Notes under the pieces: model-generated
Told to the model about the DNA's origin: nothing
The model's database searches: none
The model's input: the letters and a program-made list of their open reading frames with translations, nothing else
Assembly: GCA_037953745.1 (NCBI GenBank)
Contig: JBAKBP010007161.1
Coordinates: 38,671-102,670, forward strand
Direction of reading: 5' to 3'
DNA: 64,000 nt
Origin: Lithodes maja
Lineage: Eukaryota; Arthropoda; Malacostraca; Decapoda; Lithodidae
Program-made: the position numbers and the translations under genes
In this document: piece by piece, positions 56,501-64,000 of the stretch
Layout of the letters: every line of letters starts with the position of its first letter
Position numbering within the stretch: the stretch's first letter is position 1

Positions 56501-58691
56501 TACCCAACTCTGCCTTGTTACACACCATATCTGGGCCAGAGTCAACTCCCGTGTTTATTATAGGTCCAAGTACCGAATCACCGAGAAGTGCAGCAGAATC
56601 AATGTCCCTTTTCCTGCCCTTAGCAACCTTCTCCTGATCCTTCCTCCACTGTCCCCGAGGTTGAGTGCTAGGCTGTGCAGGAGCCGCAGAGCGAGATCGG
56701 GTTACCACACAGGCCATCTCATCCTGTTGGCACCTCCCAACCCATTCCCGATTCTCACCATCCACGTCGGCCGCCCTCTCGGCAACGACTAAGGGTGGAG
56801 CCCCGGAAGTGGGCACCGCAAAGTCGTTGCCGAGAAGAAGGTCGACGCCCTCAACTGGCAAACACTCAACGATCCCTACATCCAGCTCCCTGCACACCTC
56901 TCCCACTCTCAACTCCAACCTCACAAGTGGGTATGACCTCGTAGCATTTATACCCTGCACCACAACAACTCTGGCCGCATTTATCGGTTTCCCTGTGAAG
57001 TTCCTCAACAAAGTTTGCGAAGCCCCCGTATCCCTCAGCAAGTCAACCCTCCGTAGTTCACTCCCCCAGCTCACAAACCCGTGTCCCCGATGGTTACAGA
57101 AAGTGTCCCGGACAGGTGTCGAGCCTTCCGTACGCTTCTTTACCGCGTGTGCCTCAGCTGCTGACAACCTACCCCGGGCAGTTGCTGCAGCCTTCAGAGA
57201 CACACCGATACTGTGAACCAATGACACCGGCTTAGCGGGAGTGTTACTAGGGCACTCACGTGAATAATGGCCTAGCTTCTGACATTTGTAACATTTCACA
57301 TCCCCAATGGGCTTCTTCCCTTGTGCGGGTGAAGAAGGGGCCTGACCTTTAGTAAACGGGAGAGGCTTGTGTTTGTAGGTGTTATTAGGTGCAATGCATT
57401 TAGTGTGGTTATGTGTGTCATAGGATTTGTTATTATCGAAAACTCTGGTGGGTGGGGTATAGCGCCCCTTCTGCCCTGACTCAGCCCTCTGAGCGGCACC
57501 GCAACCACGAATCAATGATAATCTGAGGTCTGCCATCTTGGCAGCCTCCTCTACTGTCTTGGGACATTTTTCCTTAATGTTCAGCGTTAGATCGGTTCCA
57601 GTACATTGGTAAAACTGTTCCAGATAGAAAAGTTGCTTAATTTCCTCAGCCGACTCTGCGTGCTCGGACCGAAACCAGTTATTACCTGCATCTGTTAAGT
57701 CCCGTGCATGCTCCATAAAACTGACGTCGCTCTTCTTATTCACGCCACGGAACTTCAATCTATAAGTTTCGGGTTGCAGTTCGTAGGCCCGGAGCACAGC
57801 CTCCTTCACCAGTCCATACACTACACTCTCGTCCAGTGACAGTGCATCGTAGGCTTTCAACCCCTTACCCACTAGACGTGATGAAACTAATGCTGCCCAT
57901 TTAACCTCCGGCCAGTCATACTCACGACACTTCTTTTCGAAACGAGCAAAAAACTCAGTCACTGCTGTCTCATCAAATGCGGGTACTAACTTAATTAAAT
58001 GCGAAAGTGAGTCTGTAACCCGGTGCCCACCACCGAGATGACGCCCCGTGGTCTCTACTCTAGACTTCTCGACATCCATTTCAGCCTGGTACCTGGTTGC
58101 ATCCTGATTGGCTTGGATTCTAGCAACCTCTATGCGTTCTATACTAGCCTGTTGTATCTGAGTCTCCTGCAGCTTAAACTTAGCTAGTTCTAGCTGAAAT
58201 AACATCTCAGGAGACAGGCCTGGGGGGGGAGAGCACAAAATGGGGGATCCACACCGAGACGTGTTTACGGGTAAGCCAGCTTGCCCTTGAGAACCCTCCT
58301 GCTGCATCGTGCTAAGACTCGCTGGCTGAGGGCCCAGCTCAGGGGTAGAGTGGAATGGAGGCTTGGAGGGAACCCCCCAAGACCCCACTCCACCCACCGC
58401 CCCATCGCCATCACCCAACAAACATGCCACCAAATTCTTCTTGGGCCAACTGTCAGGACAGTCCCGCCCCAAAACCGTGGCTAAACAGCGAAGACCGTAA
58501 CAATCAATAGCCTGCAGGCGCTGTTCGGTCAAAGGTGTCTGCAAAAATGCCCGGGCATCCCTCTCTCCACTTATAACACTCCCCTCCCCAAACATCTGTT
58601 GTACTTGCTGGTTACTAGGCTGTACCGTGTTATCCTCCCCCGTAAATGATGAGTCATTAGACATAGTGCTGGTTATACAATTGCTGTTCAT
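53592..58691 (-). CDS. Gag-Pol polyprotein (PR-INT-RT-RH order), element D
   Basis: 1699 residues in one frame from the ATG at 58691. A second ATG at 58664 aligns better with the start of A and C and may be the true one. Approximate order: coiled coil ~165-205; capsid with SCAN-like block ~230-390 (FMEHARDL, LEQFYQCTGTDL, EAAKMADL); CCHC knuckle CYKCQKLGHYSREC ~465; protease DTGAS ~550, LLGNDF ~617; integrase HHCC (HLGVTKT, CATCQ) ~830-880, core VVDLVG, SDQGSNF and GVLERWH ~905-1005; GPY/F ~1140; RT with YLDDVIVYD ~1420; RNase H to the end (TDASG, YTDHHP, ADCLSR). All catalytic residues are present. It is clearly diverged from A and C, and no frameshift separates gag from pol. Confidence 0.93.
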   Translation of the reverse strand: MNSNCITSTMSNDSSFTGEDNTVQPSNQQVQQMFGEGSVISGERDARAFLQTPLTEQRLQAIDCYGLRCLATVLGRDCPDSWPKKNLVACLLGDGDGAVGGVGSWGVPSKPPFHSTPELGPQPASLSTMQQEGSQGQAGLPVNTSRCGSPILCSPPPGLSPEMLFQLELAKFKLQETQIQQASIERIEVARIQANQDATRYQAEMDVEKSRVETTGRHLGGGHRVTDSLSHLIKLVPAFDETAVTEFFARFEKKCREYDWPEVKWAALVSSRLVGKGLKAYDALSLDESVVYGLVKEAVLRAYELQPETYRLKFRGVNKKSDVSFMEHARDLTDAGNNWFRSEHAESAEEIKQLFYLEQFYQCTGTDLTLNIKEKCPKTVEEAAKMADLRLSLIRGCGAAQRAESGQKGRYTPPTRVFDNNKSYDTHNHTKCIAPNNTYKHKPLPFTKGQAPSSPAQGKKPIGDVKCYKCQKLGHYSRECPSNTPAKPVSLVHSIGVSLKAAATARGRLSAAEAHAVKKRTEGSTPVRDTFCNHRGHGFVSWGSELRRVDLLRDTGASQTLLRNFTGKPINAARVVVVQGINATRSYPLVRLELRVGEVCRELDVGIVECLPVEGVDLLLGNDFAVPTSGAPPLVVAERAADVDGENREWVGRCQQDEMACVVTRSRSAAPAQPSTQPRGQWRKDQEKVAKGRKRDIDSAALLGDSVLGPIINTGVDSGPDMVCNKAELGKTSREARAVARATKAVEPTSRGNVLLQNHLDALTPRDISEQQLQDASLARYSNGAIELEEDGDAKPGDFFRLNRILYRRFLDPKSKWEGGARVVDQVVVPNKYRESLLCLAHDVPVAGHLGVTKTLAALGRFFWWPGVKADVCAWVAGCATCQTTGKPNQTIPKAPLFPIPVTGPPFSKVVVDLVGPFPPTSSGNKFLLTIMDVATRYPDAYPMRNGSAKAVVKNLLLFCSRYGFPREVQSDQGSNFTSKLFKQTLQLHGICSVVSSAYHPESQGVLERWHSTLKSMLRCYCAEHDTDWDLGLPYVLFAAREVPGESLGFSPNQLVFGHNVRGPLSMVKEIWEGEEKPGSVLKYILESRERLIGCMAAAGNNLVNAQAVMKHQYDAKVKLREFSVGQEVMLLLPLPGHPLSAKFIGPYVVAKKLSDLDYLVATPDRRKKHQLCHVNLMKEYVRRPSEPLTVPVLACSGQGGEGGGDSHAAEEDSWDCVISAEQWAGNTEQEARQAVSHLPEHQGAAVLGLFRSYPSVFAEHPGLTTQVTHDVDVGDNVPFKSVPYRVPPVKLPALREELKYMVERGMITEGYVKWTSPVTLQPKPDGKVRFCIDFRRLNGLTTTNPYPLPRVDDSVDKIGNAKYLTKIDLVKGYWQVPLSDRAKQVCGFVVDGKTYQCNVMPYGLKNAPATFQNLMNDICDEIPNCTVYLDDVIVYDDNFDNHLRHLETLFGKLHDAGLVVNLRKCEFVKATVQYLGFVVGLGRVCPPLSKIQAINMFPRPTTKRQVMRFLGMIGYYRRFIRGYSTVLAPLTDLLSKSVKFCWAAECQRAFDLVKHLLCTHPILRAPDFSRSFQLATDASGVGAGAVLLQTDSEGLEHPVSFFSRKFNSAQRNYSTIEKELLAIVLSLKHFEVYVPAYGPVVTIYTDHHPLKFLNQFHNRNMRLTRWSLMLQEYNLNIQHIAGSENVIADCLSRVDDPG

Positions 58692-58905
58692 AAAAAAAAA
58701 GAAGTGCTTATTACTAATTGCAGTCTCGACTCACAAAATGTTAAAGATGCTTGAATGACTCTACTCTAGACACCCCCAACGAAACAATCTGCAAGTCCAC
58801 CAATACAATAATGACACAATAAAAATTCCTCCAATATGCAAGAAAATTCTAGCCAGCTCTACTAGGTAGCATAGAATAGTTCTCCAAAAAACATGTGATA
58901 GGATA

Positions 58906-58932
58906 CTACTGAATCTTGTGCAAGGTCGCCAT
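58906..58932 (-). CDS. Eight-codon upstream ORF overlapping the PBS, element D
   Basis: In element sense ATG at 58932, MATLHKIQ, stop TAG. It is the same length as in A, B and C, but with a different stop codon and with substitutions (AAG for AGG, CAG for TTG or TAC). Confidence 0.35.
   Translation of the reverse strand: MATLHKIQ
58920..58931 (-). promoter_or_regulatory. Primer-binding site of element D
   Basis: TGGCGACCTTGC in element sense, three bases from the 5' LTR. Confidence 0.75.
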
Positions 58933-58934
58933 TT

Positions 58935-60743
58935 TGTTACGGCTGGATCGGCAATACATATTCGGGATTCTTGATCGTAGGACAGAAATGGCTTATGTGA
59001 CAACGACACGCTCGATTCCAGTCCCAAATACTATATGCTCCAGACAACAAAAGCACCAACGCCCTACAGAGTTATCGTCTATGGTAACGAGGTACCTTAA
59101 CTCGGCGAAAGTGTACAACAGGGGTAGGCTATGAGGCTAAACTCCCTCAGACATTTATAGGTTACGTTATGACTAAAGAAATGCAATACTCAAGAAACTA
59201 CGTTAATATTAAGCCTCTAATAATGTAGAATAGAAGCAGGCTAAAGGTATGACAGTGAAATGCTAAATGACAAATGTACACGCCTACTTGAAAGCGCGTG
59301 CACTAGAATAACTGTCCCCTACTAACATGCACTAGCATGTAGCATACAAGATGTTCATGATCCAGTAGATACCTAATAATACACATGGAAGGAACATAAA
59401 CAGTAGTCACTTATTATAAGAATGAATCTATACTTGGAATAACTAAAAGGTTGCAGGCAACAGTACTGCGCCGGTAGCCTACTACCGCATAGGCTACTTC
59501 GCTTCTCTCACTCTGTCTCCCCTCTGAGTCCGTATGCGCCCTACGCAACGGAACTCCGGACACAGCAGCAAAACGACAGTGCAGTTAATTGATACATGAA
59601 AGTATTAATAGTGTTGTCTTGTGTGTGAGTAATGTGTACTGTAAAGTGTTACATACATAAACTTAAAGAGAGCTGCAATGCATAGTAAAATAAAGATATA
59701 ACCCACTCATCATCCCCATGTGTTCTAGCTAGCAGGCCAAGTCACAGGAACAACGAGTCCCAGCACCGAAAGCGAGAACCCAGGAAAAGACTGCAGAGAA
59801 CACAAGGACAGATAAATTACGTTACTCTACTATACCGGCACTACGAGCGAGCTGTAGTCTCTGGTACTGCACTCGCTCCTGGCTCGGTAGGCAAATCAAG
59901 GCTAAGTCCTCGCCCCTCTACAGACAACTCCTGGGCATGGTCGGGCTCTTACACATGGCACTAGTCTAGTCACAAATTGGATGATGAGCTGGGCATATAA
60001 CTCGTGAACATGTAGAACGTTCACCAACTATCCTCATCAAGAAGATCGCTGTTCACATTAACCCCTTAAATCTAATACATGTAAATATATGCTTGTCCTA
60101 AGAGTAATACGAGAGGTGAGTGCTGAAACTCCTTTAGGACCTCAAGGGAAGGTTATGCATTTAAATAGAGAGAAGAATGAAATGAGAGTAATGTCGTCAG
60201 AGAGAAAGAGTGCAACCGTGAGAAATTGGGAGAGAGGGCAAGGGATGTTAGAATCTCAAAGGTTCTAGGCAACCTGGTCATAGAGCACACAGCGAGCCTC
60301 CAGGCAATGTGCTGTACGACAACATGGGCAGCCCAGGCAGCATAGGCAGGCGGCAATGTACTACCAACCCTGTCGCACCCAGCTATAAGCGCAGGGCTGC
60401 CAACCGGTCCATACGTCTGGCAACCACCCCCCCCCGGCAGCGTGGCGCACCGCTACCCCTCTCGCTCTGAAGTCCAACTCACTCTCTCTCTCTGAATTCC
60501 CACTGTCTTATCTATCAACTTCTCTATTGATACTACATATTAAATGGAAGGTCTCGACATGGCTTAAAACAAAACCCACCACTGGTTAGCAAATGACGAG
60601 ACCTTTGCAGAGATACAAAGAACATAGTTATACGTTGTCACACTCAATATAAGCAGCCAGCACGGTACAACGCGGTACCGTGGCGGTACAGTGGAGTACC
60701 AAGGAGTACAATCAGGTTGCGTTGCTACGCACTGGGCGTCACA
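58935..60743 (-). repeat. 5' LTR of element D
   Basis: Partner of 51506-53311. The CTCT duplication follows. Confidence 0.95.
59845..59878 (-). promoter_or_regulatory. Conserved LTR stem-loop, element D
   Basis: In element sense: GAGCGAG, then TGCAGT; seven-base loop ACCAGAG; ACTACA, a bulged G, then CTCGCTC; preceded by GAGCCAG. The outer stem has a C-G pair where A/B and C have A-T. One C·A mismatch is in the inner stem. The other copy is at 52416-52449. Confidence 0.55.
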
Positions 60744-60759
60744 CTCTGTTTCTATTTAA

Positions 60760-61139
60760 TTAAGGGGGGTCACCTGCTTTTTGTCTCTTCCTCTCCTTTT
60801 TTCTCTTTCTCTTGCTTGTATCCATTCGGCTCCATTCAGCCAACTGTTTTAAGATGTTTATCCCCATCCAGGTGTCGATCTCTTCCTGGCGAGCGATAGC
60901 GAGCCATCATTGTATGGAGAAATCCGCGGAGAAATGTTTCTATCGAAAAATTTACAAATTTAGCTTGCTGTAAAAATAAAATATATATATGCTGGCTCGC
61001 TACCACTCAACAGGAAAATATTGACACCTGGATGGGGGTAATTAAACGTCTTAAAGCAGTAGGCTGAATGAGGCCGAATGGATACAAGCCAAAGAGAGAA
61101 GGACAGAGAGATACAAAAAAGGGAGGTGGGCTCCCTTAA
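60760..61139. mobile_element. Foldback/MITE-like element with long inverted repeats
   Basis: Left arm 60761-60905 and right arm 60994-61138 are imperfect inverted repeats of ~145 bp (shared blocks: CTTGTATCCATTCGGC, CATCCAGGTGTC, GCGAGCC). They surround an 88-bp A+T-rich centre. TTAA occurs at both outer ends (60760-60763, 61136-61139), possibly a TTAA target duplication. No ORF. Related half-elements are at 50950-51100. Confidence 0.65.
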
Positions 61140-61335
61140 CGGTCTAGGGTGTGCATTAACTTAGTCATTAATAGGAATCATACCTCACATATTCTTATGT
61201 CCCAGAGAACCTGGAACGTTGGTACTACTTCTAGGAGTAGTGTCAATTGTGCATCAGGAATTGTTAGTGGAAAACTAGTGTATCTCTGTATTCATTGTGA
61301 GGCTGTAGTTTGCTCCCTATTCCTGAAATGTAACT
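61140..61335. other. Non-coding, nothing recognised
   Basis: No coding or repeat signal seen. Confidence 0.4.
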
Positions 61336-61398
61336 ATATATATATATATATATCATAGACTCCTCTACATGTAAAGGGGTCTATGATATATATATATA
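61336..61398. repeat. TA-flanked hairpin
   Basis: Inverted arms of (TA)n followed by TCATAGACTCCT, and AGGGGTCTATGA followed by (TA)n, around a loop of about ten bases. The stem is ~25 bp with one mismatch. It could be a tiny foldback element or a hairpin arising from TA repeats. Confidence 0.6.
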
Positions 61399-61524
61399 CA
61401 GTACATGCATTTTGTTTCCATGATCACGACATTATTTTTATATCATCATATTCTACAGACTTTTTAAACATCTAGCCACTTCACACAAAGTATAATGTAG
61501 GGTAAATAAATGATAAGTGATTAC

Positions 61525-61597
61525 GATTGCTGAAAATCTAACTCGGGACTCCCAAACAGGACGACAGTTTTCTACCACTGTACTACCTAGAACTGTA
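61525..61597 (-). ncRNA. tRNA-like SINE head (candidate)
   Basis: On the - strand: an A-box-like TAGTACAGTGG (about 61584-61574), an anticodon-arm-like TCGTCCTGTTTGGGAG, and a B-box-like GAGTTAGATT (about 61545-61534). The order and spacing fit a tRNA-derived SINE promoter. The B box is degenerate and no acceptor stem closes, so it is not a functional tRNA gene. The body would extend toward lower coordinates and may end at the TA repeat near 61400. Confidence 0.35.
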
Positions 61598-62207
61598 AAT
61601 ATTTAGTACACTCTCTTCATACATATCCCTTGTCGATATATCGAAACATGTACCGAGTGTTACACTACACCCAACCTCACCATGACAATCAGATCATGTT
61701 CATCAATTTAACTTTGCGTTATATTGTTTATTCCTTTCATACCTTGTAATTGATGATTAATGTTATGAACAGGGTGTTACTTATACCTCACCCAATACTG
61801 TTTATCTTCCCTTGATTCGATATGTAACGTTTTCATTATACTTATTATATTTGTTTTTCAAAACAAAAACATAACATCTCACACACATCTAGGTCGCCCA
61901 GGAGAAATACTCATATTGGTAGTGATAACCCCATATAGCATACGGAAAAAAGTATATCAAGTCACGATTTGATGCGGCCATTAGTTGGCGGGAAAATGCG
62001 GCCATGTGCATCCGTGTTGTCAGGATAGGCATACCACCGTGGACCAGAATAGTGAATGCAGACTATTGACAAGGAGAGATGGTGCAGAATATATACCGGT
62101 ACCTATACGGGAGGATACACTGGGATCTCTATCTCTCTCTGTTTTGGACACAGCAGTTTGATATAAGGGAATGGAGTATGGAGTGTACTGGGCTGCTCAG
62201 CTCTCTA
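61598..62207. other. Non-coding, nothing recognised
   Basis: About 600 A+T-rich bases without a supported gene or clear repeat. Confidence 0.4.
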
Positions 62208-62237
62208 CGCTCGCTCTCGCTCTCGCTCTCGCTCTCT
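62208..62237. repeat. (GCTCTC)n short tandem repeat
   Basis: Four to five GCTCTC units immediately before the SINE-like insertion. Confidence 0.85.
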
Positions 62238-62251
62238 CCAACGAAATAGTT

Positions 62252-62776
62252 GTTGTTGTTGTTGTTTTTCCCCAAGCTGCCTGGCCGAACAGCCCCAAGG
62301 CCCCGAGCAAGGCCAAGGCCACAGCCGAGCACCCCCACAGAACCCTCCCCGCCGACCACAATAAAGCCTGGGTGACCGAAGCCACTCCATGGCGGGGAGC
62401 TGAGGAGGGCGCGGAAACGCCCGGGAAACCAAAGCCCCACCCAGGGCCCTGTGCCCCTCAGCAATTATGAAGAGAAAGTTGAGGGGCAAAGGAAAGATGT
62501 GACGCTTTGGCTTCCAATCTTGGTAGATTAGGAGGTCAATCCACGCAAGAGACGCCGTCACTTAAGATCTAGAAAATATATAAGTAAAAGGAACAGTCAG
62601 AGTAAGCTATGGGTATGGCAGAGATCGCTCAGTTCTCACTCTGATAGACCAGCCCATCACCACATGACTAGAACCCAATCCTCTCATCATCAGCTAGGAA
62701 AGGCCCTAGAAAGCCGCCTTTGGCGGGGGGATAGCTCCCCTATTTCAACCCTTTTCGGGGTTGGGCACCCGCCCCC
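62252..62776 (-). mobile_element. SINE-like retroposon with (AAC)n tail
   Basis: About 525 bp flanked by a 12-bp direct repeat AACGAAATAGTT (62240-62251 and 62777-62788), a likely target-site duplication. On the - strand it begins G-rich with three consecutive stem-loops (62714-62776) and ends in AAAAACAACAACAAC next to the duplication. The part near the tail is unusually G+C-rich for this window. No protein motif supports coding. I do not recognise the family, and no tRNA-type promoter boxes were obvious at the 5' end. Confidence 0.6.
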
Positions 62777-62860
62777 AACGAAATAGTTAAAGATAACAGT
62801 ATATTGCGAAGGAGGATTCCGTGTACTCTACTGCGTTCTACTTTACCCTCTACCAGCTAG

Positions 62861-62888
<28 letters not shown>
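62861..62888. repeat. (CT)n microsatellite
   Basis: Fourteen CT units. Confidence 0.95.
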
Positions 62889-62891
<3 letters not shown>

Positions 62892-64000
62892 ATATCTATA
62901 ACCATATCCTCTCGGCCAAGTTATATTCTGGAGATACTGCATATACACTACAGTATTCTAGATTGCTACACCTTTACGGGTATAACATTTTCCTGGCAAC
63001 GAGTTAAGGTTCCATCCATTTTTGTCTGTGTGTTTAGATATTATTGTTTAAATTATTCCTTTTATCAATATAATAATTATTTAGTTCTGTATACGCTCCA
63101 GTTTGCCTTGTCTGCTCGTTCTTTTTGTATTCTCTTCCTTGTATATCAATACAGGCATAACTAATTGGTTAAAGTACTAAACACGAAGCTTGCAAACGGA
63201 TTTGTTGGGCCTAAGTCGCATATTACAATTTAGGGGCGCGGAAAATCTGTCTGTGTTTAAAGGGACTGTAGCTCGAAATAAATAAGTGTACTGTGCAGAC
63301 CAAGATTCGGCTGGTTAATGCATTATGTAAGAGACAGGCATTCCCCATTAACCCCTTCTTAATTAATTTAAGTATTTTACCCCTTTGATTCCTAGAGATA
63401 ATTAGTAAATTGCATATAATACTGTACAATGACAACCAAAATAAAATGCAAACATTCGTCCTCAAGTACTGAAAGAGTTTAGCAAGAGAGGTTAGAGGAC
63501 TTTACCAATTGACTGCAAAGCAATGGTAAAACCAATGAAAGAACTTGAATGTTGACAGAAGAGGAGGAATAACGGTTGCTATTAATTGTGCATGAATAGC
63601 GAATCCTTGGTAAAAGACTTTAATTTCATTTTGACAGGAAAGAAGAGCGAACTTTTACTTCTGACCCTACAAAAGTAGCGAGTCCAATGAAGGCACTGCA
63701 CATGCGTGAGTTAGACAGCCGGGCACTAGGGGGGGGTTGGTGGTAGGATATGAAGCCAGTGGCGTGTGGTGCTGTGCTGTGAGGGTAGGAGTGTCGCACT
63801 CCGCCCGCGTATACTCTCCTTTCTCGCTTACCTCCGCTCCACACCTGGACTTTAAAACGAAAGCTTTGAGGCCCGGGCTCGAATTCAGCTTTCAAGCGAT
63901 GTGCAAATCCGTTCGTGTATGCGTCGATGATAGCAGAGAAGTGGATTTACGATGTATGTGCAATGTGTAGCATAAGTATGTTGAGGAGAGGCAGTTTTAT
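62889..64000. other. Non-coding, nothing recognised
   Basis: A+T-rich up to about 63650, then of mixed composition with a G-run near 63730. Short open frames here lack motifs and are not reported as genes. Confidence 0.4.

Larger units (their letters stand above)
51506..60743 (-). mobile_element. Element D: full-length Gmr1-like Gypsy LTR retrotransposon
   Basis: 9238 bp on the - strand, flanked by CTCT (51502-51505, 60744-60747). LTRs of 1806 and 1809 bp differ at only a few places by eye (for example C-run length near 53000/60430 and single bases near 52255/59685). The single gag-pol ORF is intact. It is a family distinct from A/B and C, with the same order, primer site and LTR stem-loop. 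It is possibly autonomous. Confidence 0.95.

Noticed and set aside
62129..62561. Overlapping frames of ~110 residues in the SINE-like insertion
   Set aside because: Alternative frames of a G+C-rich retroposon ending in the AAC tail (poly-Gln/Asn) and the CTCGCT repeat; no domain.
62680..62700. CTGATGA near 62690 on the - strand, reminiscent of a hammerhead core
   Set aside because: No matching GAAA strand and stem arrangement could be drawn, so a ribozyme call is not supported.

Overview
This window is eukaryotic and made almost entirely of transposable elements. I found no intact host gene. The host is probably a decapod crustacean. Two LINE types here, an RTE-like element at 25470-28219 and a CR1-like 3' fragment at 1115-1967, look like families I recognise as abundant in crabs and crayfish, and GA and CT microsatellites are common. 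This is inference from remembered families; no search was run.

Layout. (1) 1-15912: a CR1-clade LINE copy (copy 1, + strand) with a repeat-rich 5' region, an ORF1 carrying zinc-finger and SGNH-esterase features, and a decayed ORF2. It is split by a 9.6-kb LTR retrotransposon (element A, - strand, 5505-15098) flanked by a TAAC target duplication. (2) 15913-18830: an 18-bp minisatellite, then a GA microsatellite. (3) 19003-22636: two 5'-truncated copies of the same LINE (copies 2 and 4). (4) 22666-50025: a longer copy (copy 3). Its 5' UTR is interrupted by LTR element C (+ strand, 23855-45633, TSD CACT). Element C carries an RTE-like LINE inside its 5' LTR (9-bp TSD) and element B (- strand, 30363-39961, TSD CGGG) inside its protease codons. 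(5) 50026-51505: a minisatellite and non-coding repeats. (6) 51506-60743: LTR element D (- strand, TSD CTCT). (7) 60744-64000: a foldback element, a hairpin, a tRNA-like SINE head, a ~525-bp SINE-like retroposon, and otherwise nothing recognised.

The four LTR elements form three families (A and B are one family). All carry one long gag-pol reading frame in the order gag - zinc knuckle - protease - integrase - reverse transcriptase - RNase H. The RT, RNase H and integrase (with a GPY/F tail) are Ty3/Gypsy type, but the integrase-before-RT order is that of Ty1/Copia. This is the diagnostic arrangement of Gmr1-like elements, and the capsid resembles the vertebrate SCAN domain. A, B and D have almost identical LTR pairs, and A and D have uninterrupted reading frames, so they look recently mobile.

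The most interesting signals are: a stem-loop in the LTRs of all three families that keeps its pairing through compensatory changes; a conserved eight-codon upstream ORF whose AUG overlaps the primer-binding site; the Gmr1-type architecture in a probable arthropod; a head-to-tail LINE cluster whose 3' ends abut the same 18-bp minisatellite; and a mosaic of near-identical 3' and divergent 5' parts between LINE copies.
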